Assembly (NCBI RefSeq): GCF_024970185.1 | Contig: NZ_CP103965.1 | Location: forward strand, 3,406,001 to 3,470,000 | Reading direction: 5' to 3' | DNA: 64,000 nt | DNA from: Pseudomonas sp. N3-W | Lineage (GTDB): Bacteria > Pseudomonadota > Gammaproteobacteria > Pseudomonadales > Pseudomonadaceae | Part shown: piece after piece, positions 44,942-54,185 of the stretch | Numbering within the stretch: the stretch's first letter is position 1 | Layout of the letters: each line of letters opens with the position of its first letter | Notes under the pieces: generated by a model | The model's input: the letters and a program-made list of their open reading frames with translations, nothing else | Told to the model about the DNA's origin: nothing | The model's database searches: none | Program-made: the position numbers and the translations under genes

Positions 44942-47900
44942 TAAATGCGTTCCATCTTCGGTAACCACACACGAATCAGCGAGAACAGGCGATCCAGGTC
45001 AATCGGCTTGGCCAGATAGTCGTTGGAACCGGCTGCCAGGCAGCGCTCCTGATCGTCCTTCATGGCCTTGGCCGTGACCGCGATGATCGGCAGCTTGCGC
45101 CAGCGCGGATCCTGGCGGATCAAGGTGGTGGCCTCGAACCCGTCCATCTCCGGCATCATCACGTCCATCAGCACCAGGTCGATGTCCTCGACTTCATTGA
45201 GTCGCTCGATTGCTTCACGACCGTTGCGGCCAATCACCACAACAGCCCCCTTCTGTTCCAGGGCACTGGTGAGGGCGAAAATGTTACGTACATCGTCGTC
45301 CACCAGCAGCACCTTGCGGCCCTCGAAGACCTTGTCGCGGCTGCGCGCGGTCTTGAGCATCTTCTGCCGTTCATGGGACAACTGAGATTCGACTTTGTGC
45401 AGAAAGAGTGTGACCTCATCCAGCAGCCGCTCCGGTGAGCGCGCACCCTTGATGATGATCGAGCGCGAATACTTGCGCAGCTCCGCTTCTTCGTCGCGGG
45501 TCAGGTTGCGCCCGGTGTAGACGATCACGGGCGGGAACGAGCAGATGTCTTCGGTGGACATGCGCTTGAGCAGGTCATTGCCGAGCATGTCCGGCAACTT
45601 CAGGTCGATGATCATGCAGTCGAAAATCGTTGTGCGCAGCAGGTCCAACGCTTCCTGAGCGAAGCCCACGGCGGTGATTTCGATGTCTTCGTCGCCGATC
45701 AGGCGAGCGATGCTGTCGCGCTGCAAATCGTCGTCTTCGACCAGCAACACGCGCTTGACCTTCTGGGTCAGCTTGGCTTCGAGACGGGCGAACACGTCCT
45801 TGAGCTCTTCACGGGTGGTCGGTTTGACCGCATAACCGATGGCGCCCATGTGCATCGCCGCTTCGACACGGTCTTCGACCGAAATCACGTGAACCGGGAT
45901 GTGACGGGTGGCGGCGTGTTCTTTCAGGCGCTGCAACACCGTCAGCCCGGAGTGATCCGGCAGGCGCATGTCCAGCAAGATGGCGTCAGGGATGAACTCG
46001 GTCGCCAGGTTATAGCCTTCGTCCGCGCCATGGGCCACCAGGCATTGGTAGCCCAGTTCGTGGGCCAGGTCATAGAGGATGTGCGCAAAGTTCGGCTCGT
46101 CTTCCACCACCAGAATGCAACGGGTGGCGAACGGCGCCTTGGCCCGGTCGTCTTCAAAACGCGGAATATCAACTTCGGCAATCAACGGCACCAGCGCCAC
46201 CGGAACCGGTCGTGGCGTCAGCGCTACCGGTGCTACCTGCATCGGCGCGACAGGCTCCTCACCCGGTTCGACGTATTGCTGCGGCAGCACCAGGGTAAAT
46301 GCGCTGCCCTGCCCCGGCTCGCTGGTGACGCTGATGGATCCGCCGAGCAAGTGGGCCAGATCGCGGGAGATCGACAGCCCCAGGCCCGTGCCGCCATAAC
46401 GCCGGTTGGTGGTGCCATCAGCCTGGCGGAAGGCCTCGAAAATGCTTTCCTGCTGATCCGCAGCGATACCGATCCCGGAGTCACGCACGATAAAGGCAAT
46501 GCCTTCATCCGGCTGCGCAGCCACTGTCAGGCTGACCGTGCCTTTTTCGGTGAACTTCACCGCGTTGGACAGCAGGTTCTTGATCACTTGCTCCAGGCGC
46601 TGGCGGTCGGTAAACAGCATCATTGGCGCGCCAGGCTGCAATTCGACGTGGAACTCAAGGTGCTTGTCAGTGGCCATTGGCTCGAACATGCCGCGCAGGC
46701 CGTCTACCAGACGGGCGACGCTGGTGTTCTCCGGGCGCATTTCCAGCTTGCCGGCTTCTACTTTGGAAATGTCGAGAATGTCGTTGATCAGGTTGAGCAA
46801 ATCATTACCGGCCGAGTAGATCGACTCGGCGAACTTGACCTGTTCGGCGCTGAGATTTTCCTGCGGGTTCTCCGCCAGCAACTTGGCCAGAATCAGCGAG
46901 CTGTTCAGCGGCGTGCGCAGTTCGTGGGACATGTTGGCGAGGAATTCGGATTTGTACTTGCTGGAGCGCTGCAGCTCTTCGGCACGCTCTTCGAGCTGCA
47001 CCTGAACCTGATTGAGCTCGGTGTTCTTCAGGTCCATGGCGTCGCGCTGGTCTTCGAGGATCTGCGCCTGTTCGGCCAATTGCTCGTTGGTCTGCTCCAG
47101 CTCCACTTGTTGGGTTTCCAGGTGTGCCTGAGACTCTTTGAGAATCCGCGACTGCTCTTCGAGCTCTTCGTTGGCAGTCTTGAGTTCTTCCTGCTGAACT
47201 TGCAGTTCTTCGTTGAGCTGCTGGGTTTCGGCCAGCACTTCCTGTAAACGCTGACGATAACGTGCGGCTTCGATGGACGTGCCAATGTTGCCGGCGATCA
47301 GTTCCAGCAGTTCGATATCGCGCTCGGACAGTGGACGCAGGAAACCCAGTTCGATCACGCCGTTGATCCGGTCATCATCGCTGGTCGGCACCACCAATAC
47401 GCTGTGGGGCAAGCCTTCGCCAAGACCGGAGCTGACTTTGAAGTAGTCGGCGGGCACGTCGTCCAGGCGAATCAACCGGCCCTGCTGCACCGCCTGACCG
47501 GCAATGCCTTCGCCGCTGTAGATCGATTGATCCTGCTGTTCCTGTTCATGGGACATGCCGTAAGACGCCACGCGCTTGAGGCCGCCATGATCTTCACGCA
47601 CATAGATGGCAGCTACGGCGGTGCCCATGTACTGCGCACAGAACTGCAAAATGTTGCGGCCCAGCAGATTCAGGGTCAGTTGCCCCAGCACCTGCTCGGC
47701 CAGTTCGGTCTGGCCACTGCGCAGCCAGGCTTGCTGCTCCAGACGCAGGGCACTGGCCTGTTGTGCGGCGAGATTGGCGCCGTAGCTCTGCGACAGGTTG
47801 AGCAGGTCGCGACGACCGACGTAGGCCAGCAAACCGCTGAGACCGGCGACGAACAGCAGGTACAGGGTAATGCTCCAGATCGTGGTACGGCGCACGTCTT

Positions 47901-48432
47901 CGCTGCGCGTGACGCGCAACTGCTGCTCCATGTCGACCACGTCCTGGAACTGGCTGCGGATTTCATCCGTCAAGCGCTTCCCGCGCCCGGCCTTGACCGC
48001 GCCTCGGTAATCGCCGCTGGAGCGCTGCAAATCGATCATCGATTGCGCGTAGGTGGCCCATTCCACCTGCAACGCCTGAAGCCTGCGCAGACGGTCAGTC
48101 TGCACCGGGTTGTCGGCGGTCAGTTCAAGCAGCGTATTGAGGGCAACCGCGATTCTGGGCTTCGCCGTTTCATACGGGTCCAGAAAATGCTCATCGCCGC
48201 TGAGCAGGAAACCGCGCATGCCGGTTTCCAGATCGACGGTCAGTTTCACCGCTTCATTGGCGTTATTGATCACCCGGTCGGTGTGTTCGACCCACTCGAT
48301 GACCGACAACAAATAAGTGATCAGGCACACGAAAAAAACTGCGCTGATGGCCCCCACACCCAGTGGCAGGCTGACGTTACGGCTCAGGAGTTTGCGGAAT
48401 CGTTGTTCATCAACCGAGGACGCGGAGGTCAT
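44941..48432 (-). CDS. Large hybrid histidine kinase: CHASE3-GAF-HisKA-HATPase-three receivers
   Basis: 1163-residue membrane kinase. The start is ATG 48432 (MTSASSVDEQ) with AAGG 8 bases upstream; the frame to 48519 is unsupported. TM1 is at 24-46 and TM2 at 183-206, enclosing a periplasmic CHASE3 domain (ETGMRGFLLSGDEHFLDPY). A GAF domain covers about 250-392, then a long coiled coil of Gln/Glu heptads (395-495). H-box MSHELRTPLN carries His503, followed by the ATPase (VRDSGIGIA, GTGLGLSISRDL). Three receivers follow at about 785-900 (LLDMRLPDHSG), 905-1020 (MIIDLKLPDMLG) and 1040-1155 (LVLMDVMMPEMDG), all with an acceptor aspartate. It heads the kinase-CheR-CheB-kinase-receiver operon. Confidence 0.94.
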   Translation of the reverse strand: MTSASSVDEQRFRKLLSRNVSLPLGVGAISAVFFVCLITYLLSVIEWVEHTDRVINNANEAVKLTVDLETGMRGFLLSGDEHFLDPYETAKPRIAVALNTLLELTADNPVQTDRLRRLQALQVEWATYAQSMIDLQRSSGDYRGAVKAGRGKRLTDEIRSQFQDVVDMEQQLRVTRSEDVRRTTIWSITLYLLFVAGLSGLLAYVGRRDLLNLSQSYGANLAAQQASALRLEQQAWLRSGQTELAEQVLGQLTLNLLGRNILQFCAQYMGTAVAAIYVREDHGGLKRVASYGMSHEQEQQDQSIYSGEGIAGQAVQQGRLIRLDDVPADYFKVSSGLGEGLPHSVLVVPTSDDDRINGVIELGFLRPLSERDIELLELIAGNIGTSIEAARYRQRLQEVLAETQQLNEELQVQQEELKTANEELEEQSRILKESQAHLETQQVELEQTNEQLAEQAQILEDQRDAMDLKNTELNQVQVQLEERAEELQRSSKYKSEFLANMSHELRTPLNSSLILAKLLAENPQENLSAEQVKFAESIYSAGNDLLNLINDILDISKVEAGKLEMRPENTSVARLVDGLRGMFEPMATDKHLEFHVELQPGAPMMLFTDRQRLEQVIKNLLSNAVKFTEKGTVSLTVAAQPDEGIAFIVRDSGIGIAADQQESIFEAFRQADGTTNRRYGGTGLGLSISRDLAHLLGGSISVTSEPGQGSAFTLVLPQQYVEPGEEPVAPMQVAPVALTPRPVPVALVPLIAEVDIPRFEDDRAKAPFATRCILVVEDEPNFAHILYDLAHELGYQCLVAHGADEGYNLATEFIPDAILLDMRLPDHSGLTVLQRLKEHAATRHIPVHVISVEDRVEAAMHMGAIGYAVKPTTREELKDVFARLEAKLTQKVKRVLLVEDDDLQRDSIARLIGDEDIEITAVGFAQEALDLLRTTIFDCMIIDLKLPDMLGNDLLKRMSTEDICSFPPVIVYTGRNLTRDEEAELRKYSRSIIIKGARSPERLLDEVTLFLHKVESQLSHERQKMLKTARSRDKVFEGRKVLLVDDDVRNIFALTSALEQKGAVVVIGRNGREAIERLNEVEDIDLVLMDVMMPEMDGFEATTLIRQDPRWRKLPIIAVTAKAMKDDQERCLAAGSNDYLAKPIDLDRLFSLIRVWLPKMERI

Positions 48433-48684
48433 GGCGAAGCCTTGTTCAACTGTTGAAAACCACGGAGTTTGCCCCAAAACCGCCGGTTTGATCCAACTTT
48501 CTGACATGTCGCGACGCAATTTCCTGCATTTATCTGCCCCGGGACAAGGGCACGCGTTATCCTTGGCGGCTATTGTTTTTTGTAGTCGCTGGGGAACTTG
48601 TCGGGGTCCGGCATTTACTCAAGCATGAACCCGGCGATTTTGATCGACCGACCACCGCGAATCCCACTTTTGAGAGCCCTTATT

Positions 48685-49044
48685 ATGTCCGCCAACGCCT
48701 CCATCATCCTCGTCGTCGAAGACGATGACATCGTGCGCATGCTGATCGTCGATGTACTGGAGGAACTGGAGTTCAAGGTGCTGGAAGCGGATGGCAGCGA
48801 AAAGGCACTGGAGTTTCTCAATGATGAAGACCAGTACATCGACCTGATGATGACTGATGTCGGCTTGCCGGTCATGGACGGCCGCGAACTGGCCACCCAG
48901 GCGCGGATGCTGCGCCCGGAATTGCCAATCCTGTTTGCCAGCGGTTATGCCGAGAGCATTGATGTGCCCAGCGGCATGCATGTGATTGGCAAGCCGTTCT
49001 CCATTGATCAGTTACGCGACAAGGTTCGCGGGATTCTTGGCTGA
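48685..49044 (+). CDS. Stand-alone response-regulator receiver
   Basis: 119-residue single receiver. The start is ATG 48685 (MSANASIILVVEDDD) after GAGAG; the open frame back to 48598 is not supported. It shows the acidic pocket VEDDD, acceptor Asp in LMMTDVGLPVMDG, Ser in FASGYA and Lys in GKPFS, and no output domain. It is divergent from the large kinase across a 252-base gap that should hold both promoters. It resembles the receiver fused to the KaiC-partner kinase (DVGLPG motif), so it may belong to the same network. Confidence 0.93.
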   Translation: MSANASIILVVEDDDIVRMLIVDVLEELEFKVLEADGSEKALEFLNDEDQYIDLMMTDVGLPVMDGRELATQARMLRPELPILFASGYAESIDVPSGMHVIGKPFSIDQLRDKVRGILG

Positions 49045-49131
49045 CGCCGGGTTTTCCAGATGTCCTGAAACGGCTGTGGTTTAATTGCGCGCCATTTTCG
49101 CAGCCCCGCCCGCCTCAAGGATCACCTAGAT

Positions 49132-50451
49132 ATGAGTCTGCCCCACGCAACCAAAGTCCTGGTCATTGGTTACGTCTGGCCCGAACCCCGCTCCTCAGCG
49201 GCCAGCGGGCATGTGATGCAAATTCTTGAAAGGTTCTTGCAGCAAGGCTGGGACATCACCTTCAGCAGCCCGGCGGGCGTCGGCGAGCACAAGGCCGACC
49301 TGGCCGCGCTGGGCATCCACGAATGCCCGATCGAACTGAACAACAGCAGCTTCGACACCTTCATCAGCCAACTGGCCCCGGATATCGTGCTGTTCGATCA
49401 GTTCATGATGGAAGAGCAATTCGGCTGGCGTGTGGAGAAGCACTGTCCCGACGCATTGCGTGTGCTGGAAACGTCCGACCTGCAAAGCCTGCGGCACGCC
49501 CGCCATCAACGTCTCAAGGATCGCCTGAAAACCAGTGCCGATGACAACGACTTCAGTGATCTGTTTGCCCCGGCTTTACGCGAGGAGTTCGAGTTGATGG
49601 CCGGCACCGATCTGGCCAAGCGCGAAATTGCCGCGCTGTATCGCTGCGATCTGAACCTGATGATTTCACCCGTTGAGATCGAATTGCTGGTGCAGCAGTT
49701 CAAATTACCCCGAGAGCTGCTGCATTGGTGCCCGTTGATGCCGGATATCCCGGCGACAGGTCACACACCGTTCGAAAATCGTGCGCACTTTCTCAGCATC
49801 GGCAACTTTCGCCACGCGCCAAACTGGGACGCCGTGCTCTGGATGAAAAACGCGTTGTGGCCGTTGATCCGCCAGCAACTGCCGGGTGCTCAGTTGCATC
49901 TATATGGCGCATACACCCCGCCTAAAGCCACCGCGTTGCACAATCCGGCCCAAGGCTTCCACGTCATGAACTGGGCTGAAGATGCCTTGCAAGTCATGTC
50001 CGCCGCCCGCATCTGCCTGGCGCCCCTGCGGTTTGGCGCTGGCATCAAAGGCAAGATCGTTGATGCCATGCTCTGCGGTACCCCCACGGTTACGACACCT
50101 ATCGGCGCCGAAGGCATGCATGCCGGCGAGCCATGGCCTGGCGTGATCGGTGAGTCCGCCGAAGCGCTGGCGGCCGCGGCCGTCGCGTTGTATCAGGACC
50201 AGACACTCTGGACCCAGGCGCAACAGCAGGGCGACCAGTTGCTCGCTGCCCGATATCGCCGCTCGGAACATGGCCCTGCGTTGATCGAATGCCTGCAAGC
50301 CTGCCGCCGCAACCTGACGCAACGCCGTCGCGACAACTTCACCGGCGCCATGCTGCGCCATCATGCGCATAAAAGTACGCAGTACATGGCCCAATGGATT
50401 GAAGCGAAAAATCGCCATGGCGAGTCATCCACTTCGGATACTCGGGGGTGA
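49132..50451 (+). CDS. GT4-like glycosyltransferase
   Basis: 439-residue cytoplasmic GT-B fold protein. The N-terminal domain opens VLVIGYVWPEPRSSAASGHV, typical of the nucleotide-sugar transferase N-lobe. The C-terminal lobe has FLSIGNFRHAPNWDAVLWMK, LHLYGAY, and the donor-binding stretch LAPLRFGAGIKGKIVDAMLC followed by GTPTVTTPIGAEG. Its C-terminal 60 residues are basic. There is no neighbouring polysaccharide gene, so acceptor and product are unknown; a cell-envelope glycan is the default guess. It lies 87 bases after the receiver gene on the same strand. Confidence 0.85.
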   Translation: MSLPHATKVLVIGYVWPEPRSSAASGHVMQILERFLQQGWDITFSSPAGVGEHKADLAALGIHECPIELNNSSFDTFISQLAPDIVLFDQFMMEEQFGWRVEKHCPDALRVLETSDLQSLRHARHQRLKDRLKTSADDNDFSDLFAPALREEFELMAGTDLAKREIAALYRCDLNLMISPVEIELLVQQFKLPRELLHWCPLMPDIPATGHTPFENRAHFLSIGNFRHAPNWDAVLWMKNALWPLIRQQLPGAQLHLYGAYTPPKATALHNPAQGFHVMNWAEDALQVMSAARICLAPLRFGAGIKGKIVDAMLCGTPTVTTPIGAEGMHAGEPWPGVIGESAEALAAAAVALYQDQTLWTQAQQQGDQLLAARYRRSEHGPALIECLQACRRNLTQRRRDNFTGAMLRHHAHKSTQYMAQWIEAKNRHGESSTSDTRG

Positions 50452-50550
50452 TATTTCACCTAAAAATCATGGCCCAACGCTATGTTTATAAAAATGTTTC
50501 GATCGCTTGAAAAACTCCGCCCAGCTTATAGGCTTGAGTCATGAGCCATC

Positions 50551-50609
50551 GCCCGCAACCTTGCGGGCCTCCATGAAATGAGCAACGCCTCGCTCCCACG
50601 GATGGGAGC
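50551..50609. terminator. Pair of hairpins after the glycosyltransferase
   Basis: GCCCGCAA-CC-TTGCGGGC (50551-50568) is a perfect 8-bp stem, and GCTCCCA/TGGGAGC (50592-50609) is a second. No T-run follows the first, so termination would be weak. They separate the glycosyltransferase from the PI-PLC gene. Confidence 0.5.
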
Positions 50610-50635
50610 CGAGCCAACGGCAGGAGCCTGTAACC

Positions 50636-51508
50636 ATGTCATCACCCCCGACTTCCAATGTCGACAAACGCTGCTGGATGAGCAAAGTCACCGACATCGA
50701 TTCATTAAAACTCAACAGCCTTATCTGGCCCGGCACGCATAACAGCGGGATGGATAAAAAAGCCCCGAATTACGAAGTCATCCTCGGTAACTGGACCACT
50801 TGCCAGAACGATTCATTTGCCTGGCAACTGGAGCAAGGCGCCCGCGCCTTCGATCTGCGCCTGGGTTTCCACCCGGGCTCTCCCAGGGGCACGTATTACT
50901 TCCATCACAACGGCTTCCAGTCCCATCGGGTGCTGGACGAGCTGATTGACGCAGTGAACAGCTTTCTTGATCGTAATCCGGACGAGTTCATCCTTCTCGA
51001 CTTTCATCAGTTGCGCGATGGCGAACAGCATTTCGATTTCGCTCAATTCAACGAACTGCTGGTACGGCGCCTGGGGGAACGGGTCATATCGCCGTGGGAC
51101 GATGACAAAACCATCGGCGAACTCAAAGCCGCCAGCAACAAGAAGCGAATCCTCATGGCCGCCAGCGGCTCGGTGGAGTTGGACATGGCGTATTTCCAGA
51201 GCCAAATATTCCACCGCTGGAGTGGCAACCGCGTGACCGATATCGAAGATTTGCGCCGGCATATCATCCAGACCCTGGACACTCCACGCATCGCTACGCC
51301 CTTATGGTCATTGACCGCCACCAGCTATTCGTTTCTCGGCGGGCCCGTCGATATCAAACAACACATCAACGAATGGTTTCATTACTCGCGTGACTGGATT
51401 ACTCGCTGCAGCATCATCAGTACCGACTTCTTCGACGAGTCAGCGATCGTCAGCTATTGCTGGGTGGCCAACAGCATGAAAGCGGTCTACGGCGACGCGG
51501 CGCGCTGA
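50636..51508 (+). CDS. PI-PLC X-domain phosphodiesterase
   Basis: 290-residue protein with the catalytic X-domain of phosphatidylinositol-specific phospholipase C. The first histidine is in LIWPGTHNSGMD (His35), the Arg/Asp pair in ARAFDLRLGF, and the second histidine in YYFHHNGFQ (His90/91). DEFILLDFHQLRDGEQH supplies the later conserved block. AGGAG stands 10 bases before the ATG. There is no signal peptide, so it is either cytoplasmic or exported by a non-Sec route. Bacterial members cleave PI or GPI to inositol 1,2-cyclic phosphate; since pseudomonads usually lack much PI, a host lipid is a possible substrate (inference). Confidence 0.88.
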   Translation: MSSPPTSNVDKRCWMSKVTDIDSLKLNSLIWPGTHNSGMDKKAPNYEVILGNWTTCQNDSFAWQLEQGARAFDLRLGFHPGSPRGTYYFHHNGFQSHRVLDELIDAVNSFLDRNPDEFILLDFHQLRDGEQHFDFAQFNELLVRRLGERVISPWDDDKTIGELKAASNKKRILMAASGSVELDMAYFQSQIFHRWSGNRVTDIEDLRRHIIQTLDTPRIATPLWSLTATSYSFLGGPVDIKQHINEWFHYSRDWITRCSIISTDFFDESAIVSYCWVANSMKAVYGDAAR

Positions 51509-51573
51509 GCTCTGGCATTACGCGCCCGGAAAGAGGCATGATCAGGGCGCGATAACAATAAAAGCGCCTAGCC

Positions 51574-52479
51574 ATGACCCGGACTGCCAGAGTTACCGAC
51601 CCCTCCTACGAACTGATGGACGACCACAACGGATTGTCCATCATCTATCGCCAGCACGGTTTCCCCTGCCCGCTGGTGCGCTGGCATTTTCACAAGGAAT
51701 ACGAGCTGCACCTGATCGTCGCCAGCTCCGGCAAGGTGTTCATCGGCGACTACATCGGCAACTTCTACCCTGAAACACTGTTCCTGACCGGCCCAAACCT
51801 GCCCCACAACTGGATCAGCCAGGTGGCCGAGGACGAAGTGGTGCCCAAGCGCGACATGTTGGTCAATTTCACCGACGAACTCTTCGACAGTGGTCATCTG
51901 GTGTTTGCCGAACTCAAGACCCTGGCGCCATTACTGGAGCGCGCGCAGTACGGCATCGAGTTTCATTGCAAGCGCACCATCCGCCAGGCCATGGCCTTGA
52001 TGCAGCGCATTGCCGACAGCAAGGGCATTACCCGCTTGGGGCATTTCCTGATCTTGATGGAGTTGCTCGCCGCGTCCGACGACTATCAGTTGCTGTCCGG
52101 CGCCACGACCCCGCAATTGGCCGACGAGCACAACATCGACCGCACCAACCGGGCGGTGGATTACATCTTTGCCCATTACGCACGGGAACTGCCGCTGGAG
52201 GAAGTCGCTGAACATCTGGGCATGAAGCCGACCTATTTCAGCCGCGTGTTCAAACAGGCCACAGGGCGCTGCTTCATCGAATTCGTCAATCGCCTGCGGA
52301 TCAGCAAATCCTGCGAGCTGCTGGCCGATGGCGACAAACCGGTGACCGATGTGTGTTTCGAGTCGGGTTTCAACAATATTTCCAACTTCAATCGGCGCTT
52401 CCAGCAGCTCAAAGGCATGACGCCCTCGCATTATCGGCGGTTGGCGGTGCAGCGTTTGACCGAGCAAAACCTCGGTTAA
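51574..52479 (+). CDS. mtlR: MtlR: AraC-family activator of the mannitol operon
   Basis: 301-residue regulator. The N-terminal sensor (about 20-130, RWHFHKEYELHLIVASSGKV) is a cupin-like sugar-binding domain. The C-terminal double helix-turn-helix is at about 195-290 (LPLEEVAEHLGMKPTYFSRV, VTDVCFESGFNNISNFNRRF), ending in KGMTPSHYRR, the AraC signature. It precedes the mtl operon on the same strand by 225 bases, the arrangement known for P. fluorescens MtlR, which activates transcription in response to mannitol, sorbitol or arabitol. Confidence 0.93.
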   Translation: MTRTARVTDPSYELMDDHNGLSIIYRQHGFPCPLVRWHFHKEYELHLIVASSGKVFIGDYIGNFYPETLFLTGPNLPHNWISQVAEDEVVPKRDMLVNFTDELFDSGHLVFAELKTLAPLLERAQYGIEFHCKRTIRQAMALMQRIADSKGITRLGHFLILMELLAASDDYQLLSGATTPQLADEHNIDRTNRAVDYIFAHYARELPLEEVAEHLGMKPTYFSRVFKQATGRCFIEFVNRLRISKSCELLADGDKPVTDVCFESGFNNISNFNRRFQQLKGMTPSHYRRLAVQRLTEQNLG

Positions 52480-52482
52480 ACC

Positions 52483-52546
52483 AAGATCAAGGATCGCAGC
52501 CTGCGGGATCGATGCAGGAGCGGCCGCAGGCGGCGTTCTTCTGATC
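52483..52546. repeat. REP of the GATCGCAGCC/AGGAGC family
   Basis: AAGATCAAGGATCGCAGCCT...CAGGAGC is the degenerate inverse of the TGTAGGAGC...GATCTTTTGATCTT repeat found at 55983-56020. It follows directly on the mtlR stop. Confidence 0.65.
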
Positions 52547-52704
52547 TTTACCCGAGTGCAAAAAAGTATCAATCCAAGTGCGACGGATGATTTGTCAGTT
52601 CGTCAATTGAAGGCTGTAATCAGTGCACATTCTTCCCTCATCAGGAAGACACAAAAACAATAACCGTCCTTCTGTTACCTCTGGGTGCAGAAAAGGAGTG
52701 CACG

Positions 52705-54015
52705 ATGCAACGTTCTGTAAAAGCTCTGCTTGCCCTCACCTGCCTGACTGTCAGCAGCGTCAGCCTCGGCGCTCAGACCCTGACCATCGCCACCGTCAAC
52801 AACAGCGACATGATCCGCATGCAAAAGCTCTCGAAAACCTTCGAGGCCGAGCATCCAGAGATCAAGCTCAACTGGGTGGTACTTGAAGAAAACGTCCTGC
52901 GCCAACGTCTGACCACCGACATCGCCACACAAGGCGGCCAGTTCGACGTGTTGACCATCGGCATGTACGAAGCTGCACTCTGGGGCGCCAAGGGTTGGCT
53001 GGAACCGATGAAAGACTTGCCGGCCAGCTACGCCCTCGACGACGTGTTCCCGTCAGTGCGTGAAGGCCTGTCGGTCAAGGGTTCGCTGTATGCCCTGCCG
53101 TTCTACGCCGAAAGCTCCATCACCTATTACCGTACCGACCTGTTCAAGGACGCCGGGCTGACCATGCCGGAACGTCCGACCTGGGAACAGATCGGCGAGT
53201 TCGCCAGCAAACTCACCAACAAGGACAAAGAGCAGTACGGCATCTGCCTGCGCGGCAAGGCCGGCTGGGGCGAAAACATGGCCCTGATCACCACCCTCGC
53301 CAATGCCTATGGCGCGCGCTGGTTCGATGAGAAGTGGCAGCCGGAATTCAACGGCCCCGAGTGGAAGAACGCGCTGAATTTCTACGTCGATACCATGAAA
53401 AAATCCGGCCCTCCGGGTGCCTCCAGCAACGGCTTCAACGAAAACCTGGCGCTGTTCAACAGCGGCAAGTGCGCGATCTGGGTCGATGCCAGCGTCGCCG
53501 GTTCGTTCGTGACCGACAAGAGCCAAAGCAAAGTCAGCGATCACGTGGGCTTCACCTACGCGCCGCATCAGGTCACTGACAAAGGCTCGGCGTGGCTCTA
53601 TTCCTGGGCGCTGGCAATTCCGACCAGCTCCAAGGCCAAGGACGCCGCGAAAACGTTCAGCGCCTGGGCCACGTCCAAAGAGTACGGCGAACTGGTGGCC
53701 AAGACCGACGGCATCGCCAACGTGCCGCCTGGCACGCGGGCCTCGACCTACAGCGAGGCTTACATGGCCGCAGCACCGTTCGCCAAGGTGACGCTGGAGT
53801 CGCTGAAAGCGGCGGACCCGAGCAAACCGACCCTCAAACCAGTGCCTTACATCGGCATCCAGTTGGTGACCATCCCTGAGTTCCAGGGCATTGGCACCCA
53901 GGTCGGCAAGTCGTTCTCGGCAGCGCTGGTCGGCACCACCACGGTCGACAAGGCCTTGGCCGATGCGCAGGAGTTCACCGTGCGAGAGATGAAACGCGCC
54001 GGTTATCCGAAGTAA
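52705..54015 (+). CDS. mtlE: MtlE: polyol ABC transporter periplasmic binding protein
   Basis: 436-residue solute-binding protein of family 1. The signal peptide ends SSVSLGA (cleavage before QTLTIATVNN). The binding fold shows FDVLTIGMYEAALWGAKGWL, the hinge region YALPFYAESSITYYRTD, and GKCAIWVDASVAGSFV. AAAAGGAG is 7 bases before the ATG. The 225-base upstream gap should contain the MtlR sites; TTTGTCAG and TTCGTCAA (52591-52608) form a possible direct repeat. It heads mtlEFGKDYZ; a REPIN follows it. Confidence 0.94.
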   Translation: MQRSVKALLALTCLTVSSVSLGAQTLTIATVNNSDMIRMQKLSKTFEAEHPEIKLNWVVLEENVLRQRLTTDIATQGGQFDVLTIGMYEAALWGAKGWLEPMKDLPASYALDDVFPSVREGLSVKGSLYALPFYAESSITYYRTDLFKDAGLTMPERPTWEQIGEFASKLTNKDKEQYGICLRGKAGWGENMALITTLANAYGARWFDEKWQPEFNGPEWKNALNFYVDTMKKSGPPGASSNGFNENLALFNSGKCAIWVDASVAGSFVTDKSQSKVSDHVGFTYAPHQVTDKGSAWLYSWALAIPTSSKAKDAAKTFSAWATSKEYGELVAKTDGIANVPPGTRASTYSEAYMAAAPFAKVTLESLKAADPSKPTLKPVPYIGIQLVTIPEFQGIGTQVGKSFSAALVGTTTVDKALADAQEFTVREMKRAGYPK

Positions 54016-54038
54016 CCCGCACTAGCCTGCTCCTGCTT

Positions 54039-54131
54039 CCTGTGGGAGCGCGCTTGCTCGCGATAGCGGACTGTCAGTTGCTACAGGTGTTGGATTTGAC
54101 GGCCTCATCGCGAGCAAGCTCGCTCCCACAG
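54039..54131. repeat. REPIN in the mtlE-mtlF gap
   Basis: CCTGTGGGAGCGCGCTTGCTC faces GAGCAAGCTCGCTCCCACAG about 50 bases later, with CGCGATAGCG and CATCGCGAGC flanks. A large hairpin here can keep the mtlE message more abundant than the permease part, as palindromes do in maltose operons. Confidence 0.9.
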
Positions 54132-54185
54132 TGATCTCCACATGGCTCGCGTCATGCGTCTTTGCATTCAATCGGTTCTATCGCC

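Noticed and set aside
45850..47247. 465-codon open frame antisense to the large kinase
   Set aside because: Fully inside a kinase gene with intact motifs on the other strand; no start signal.
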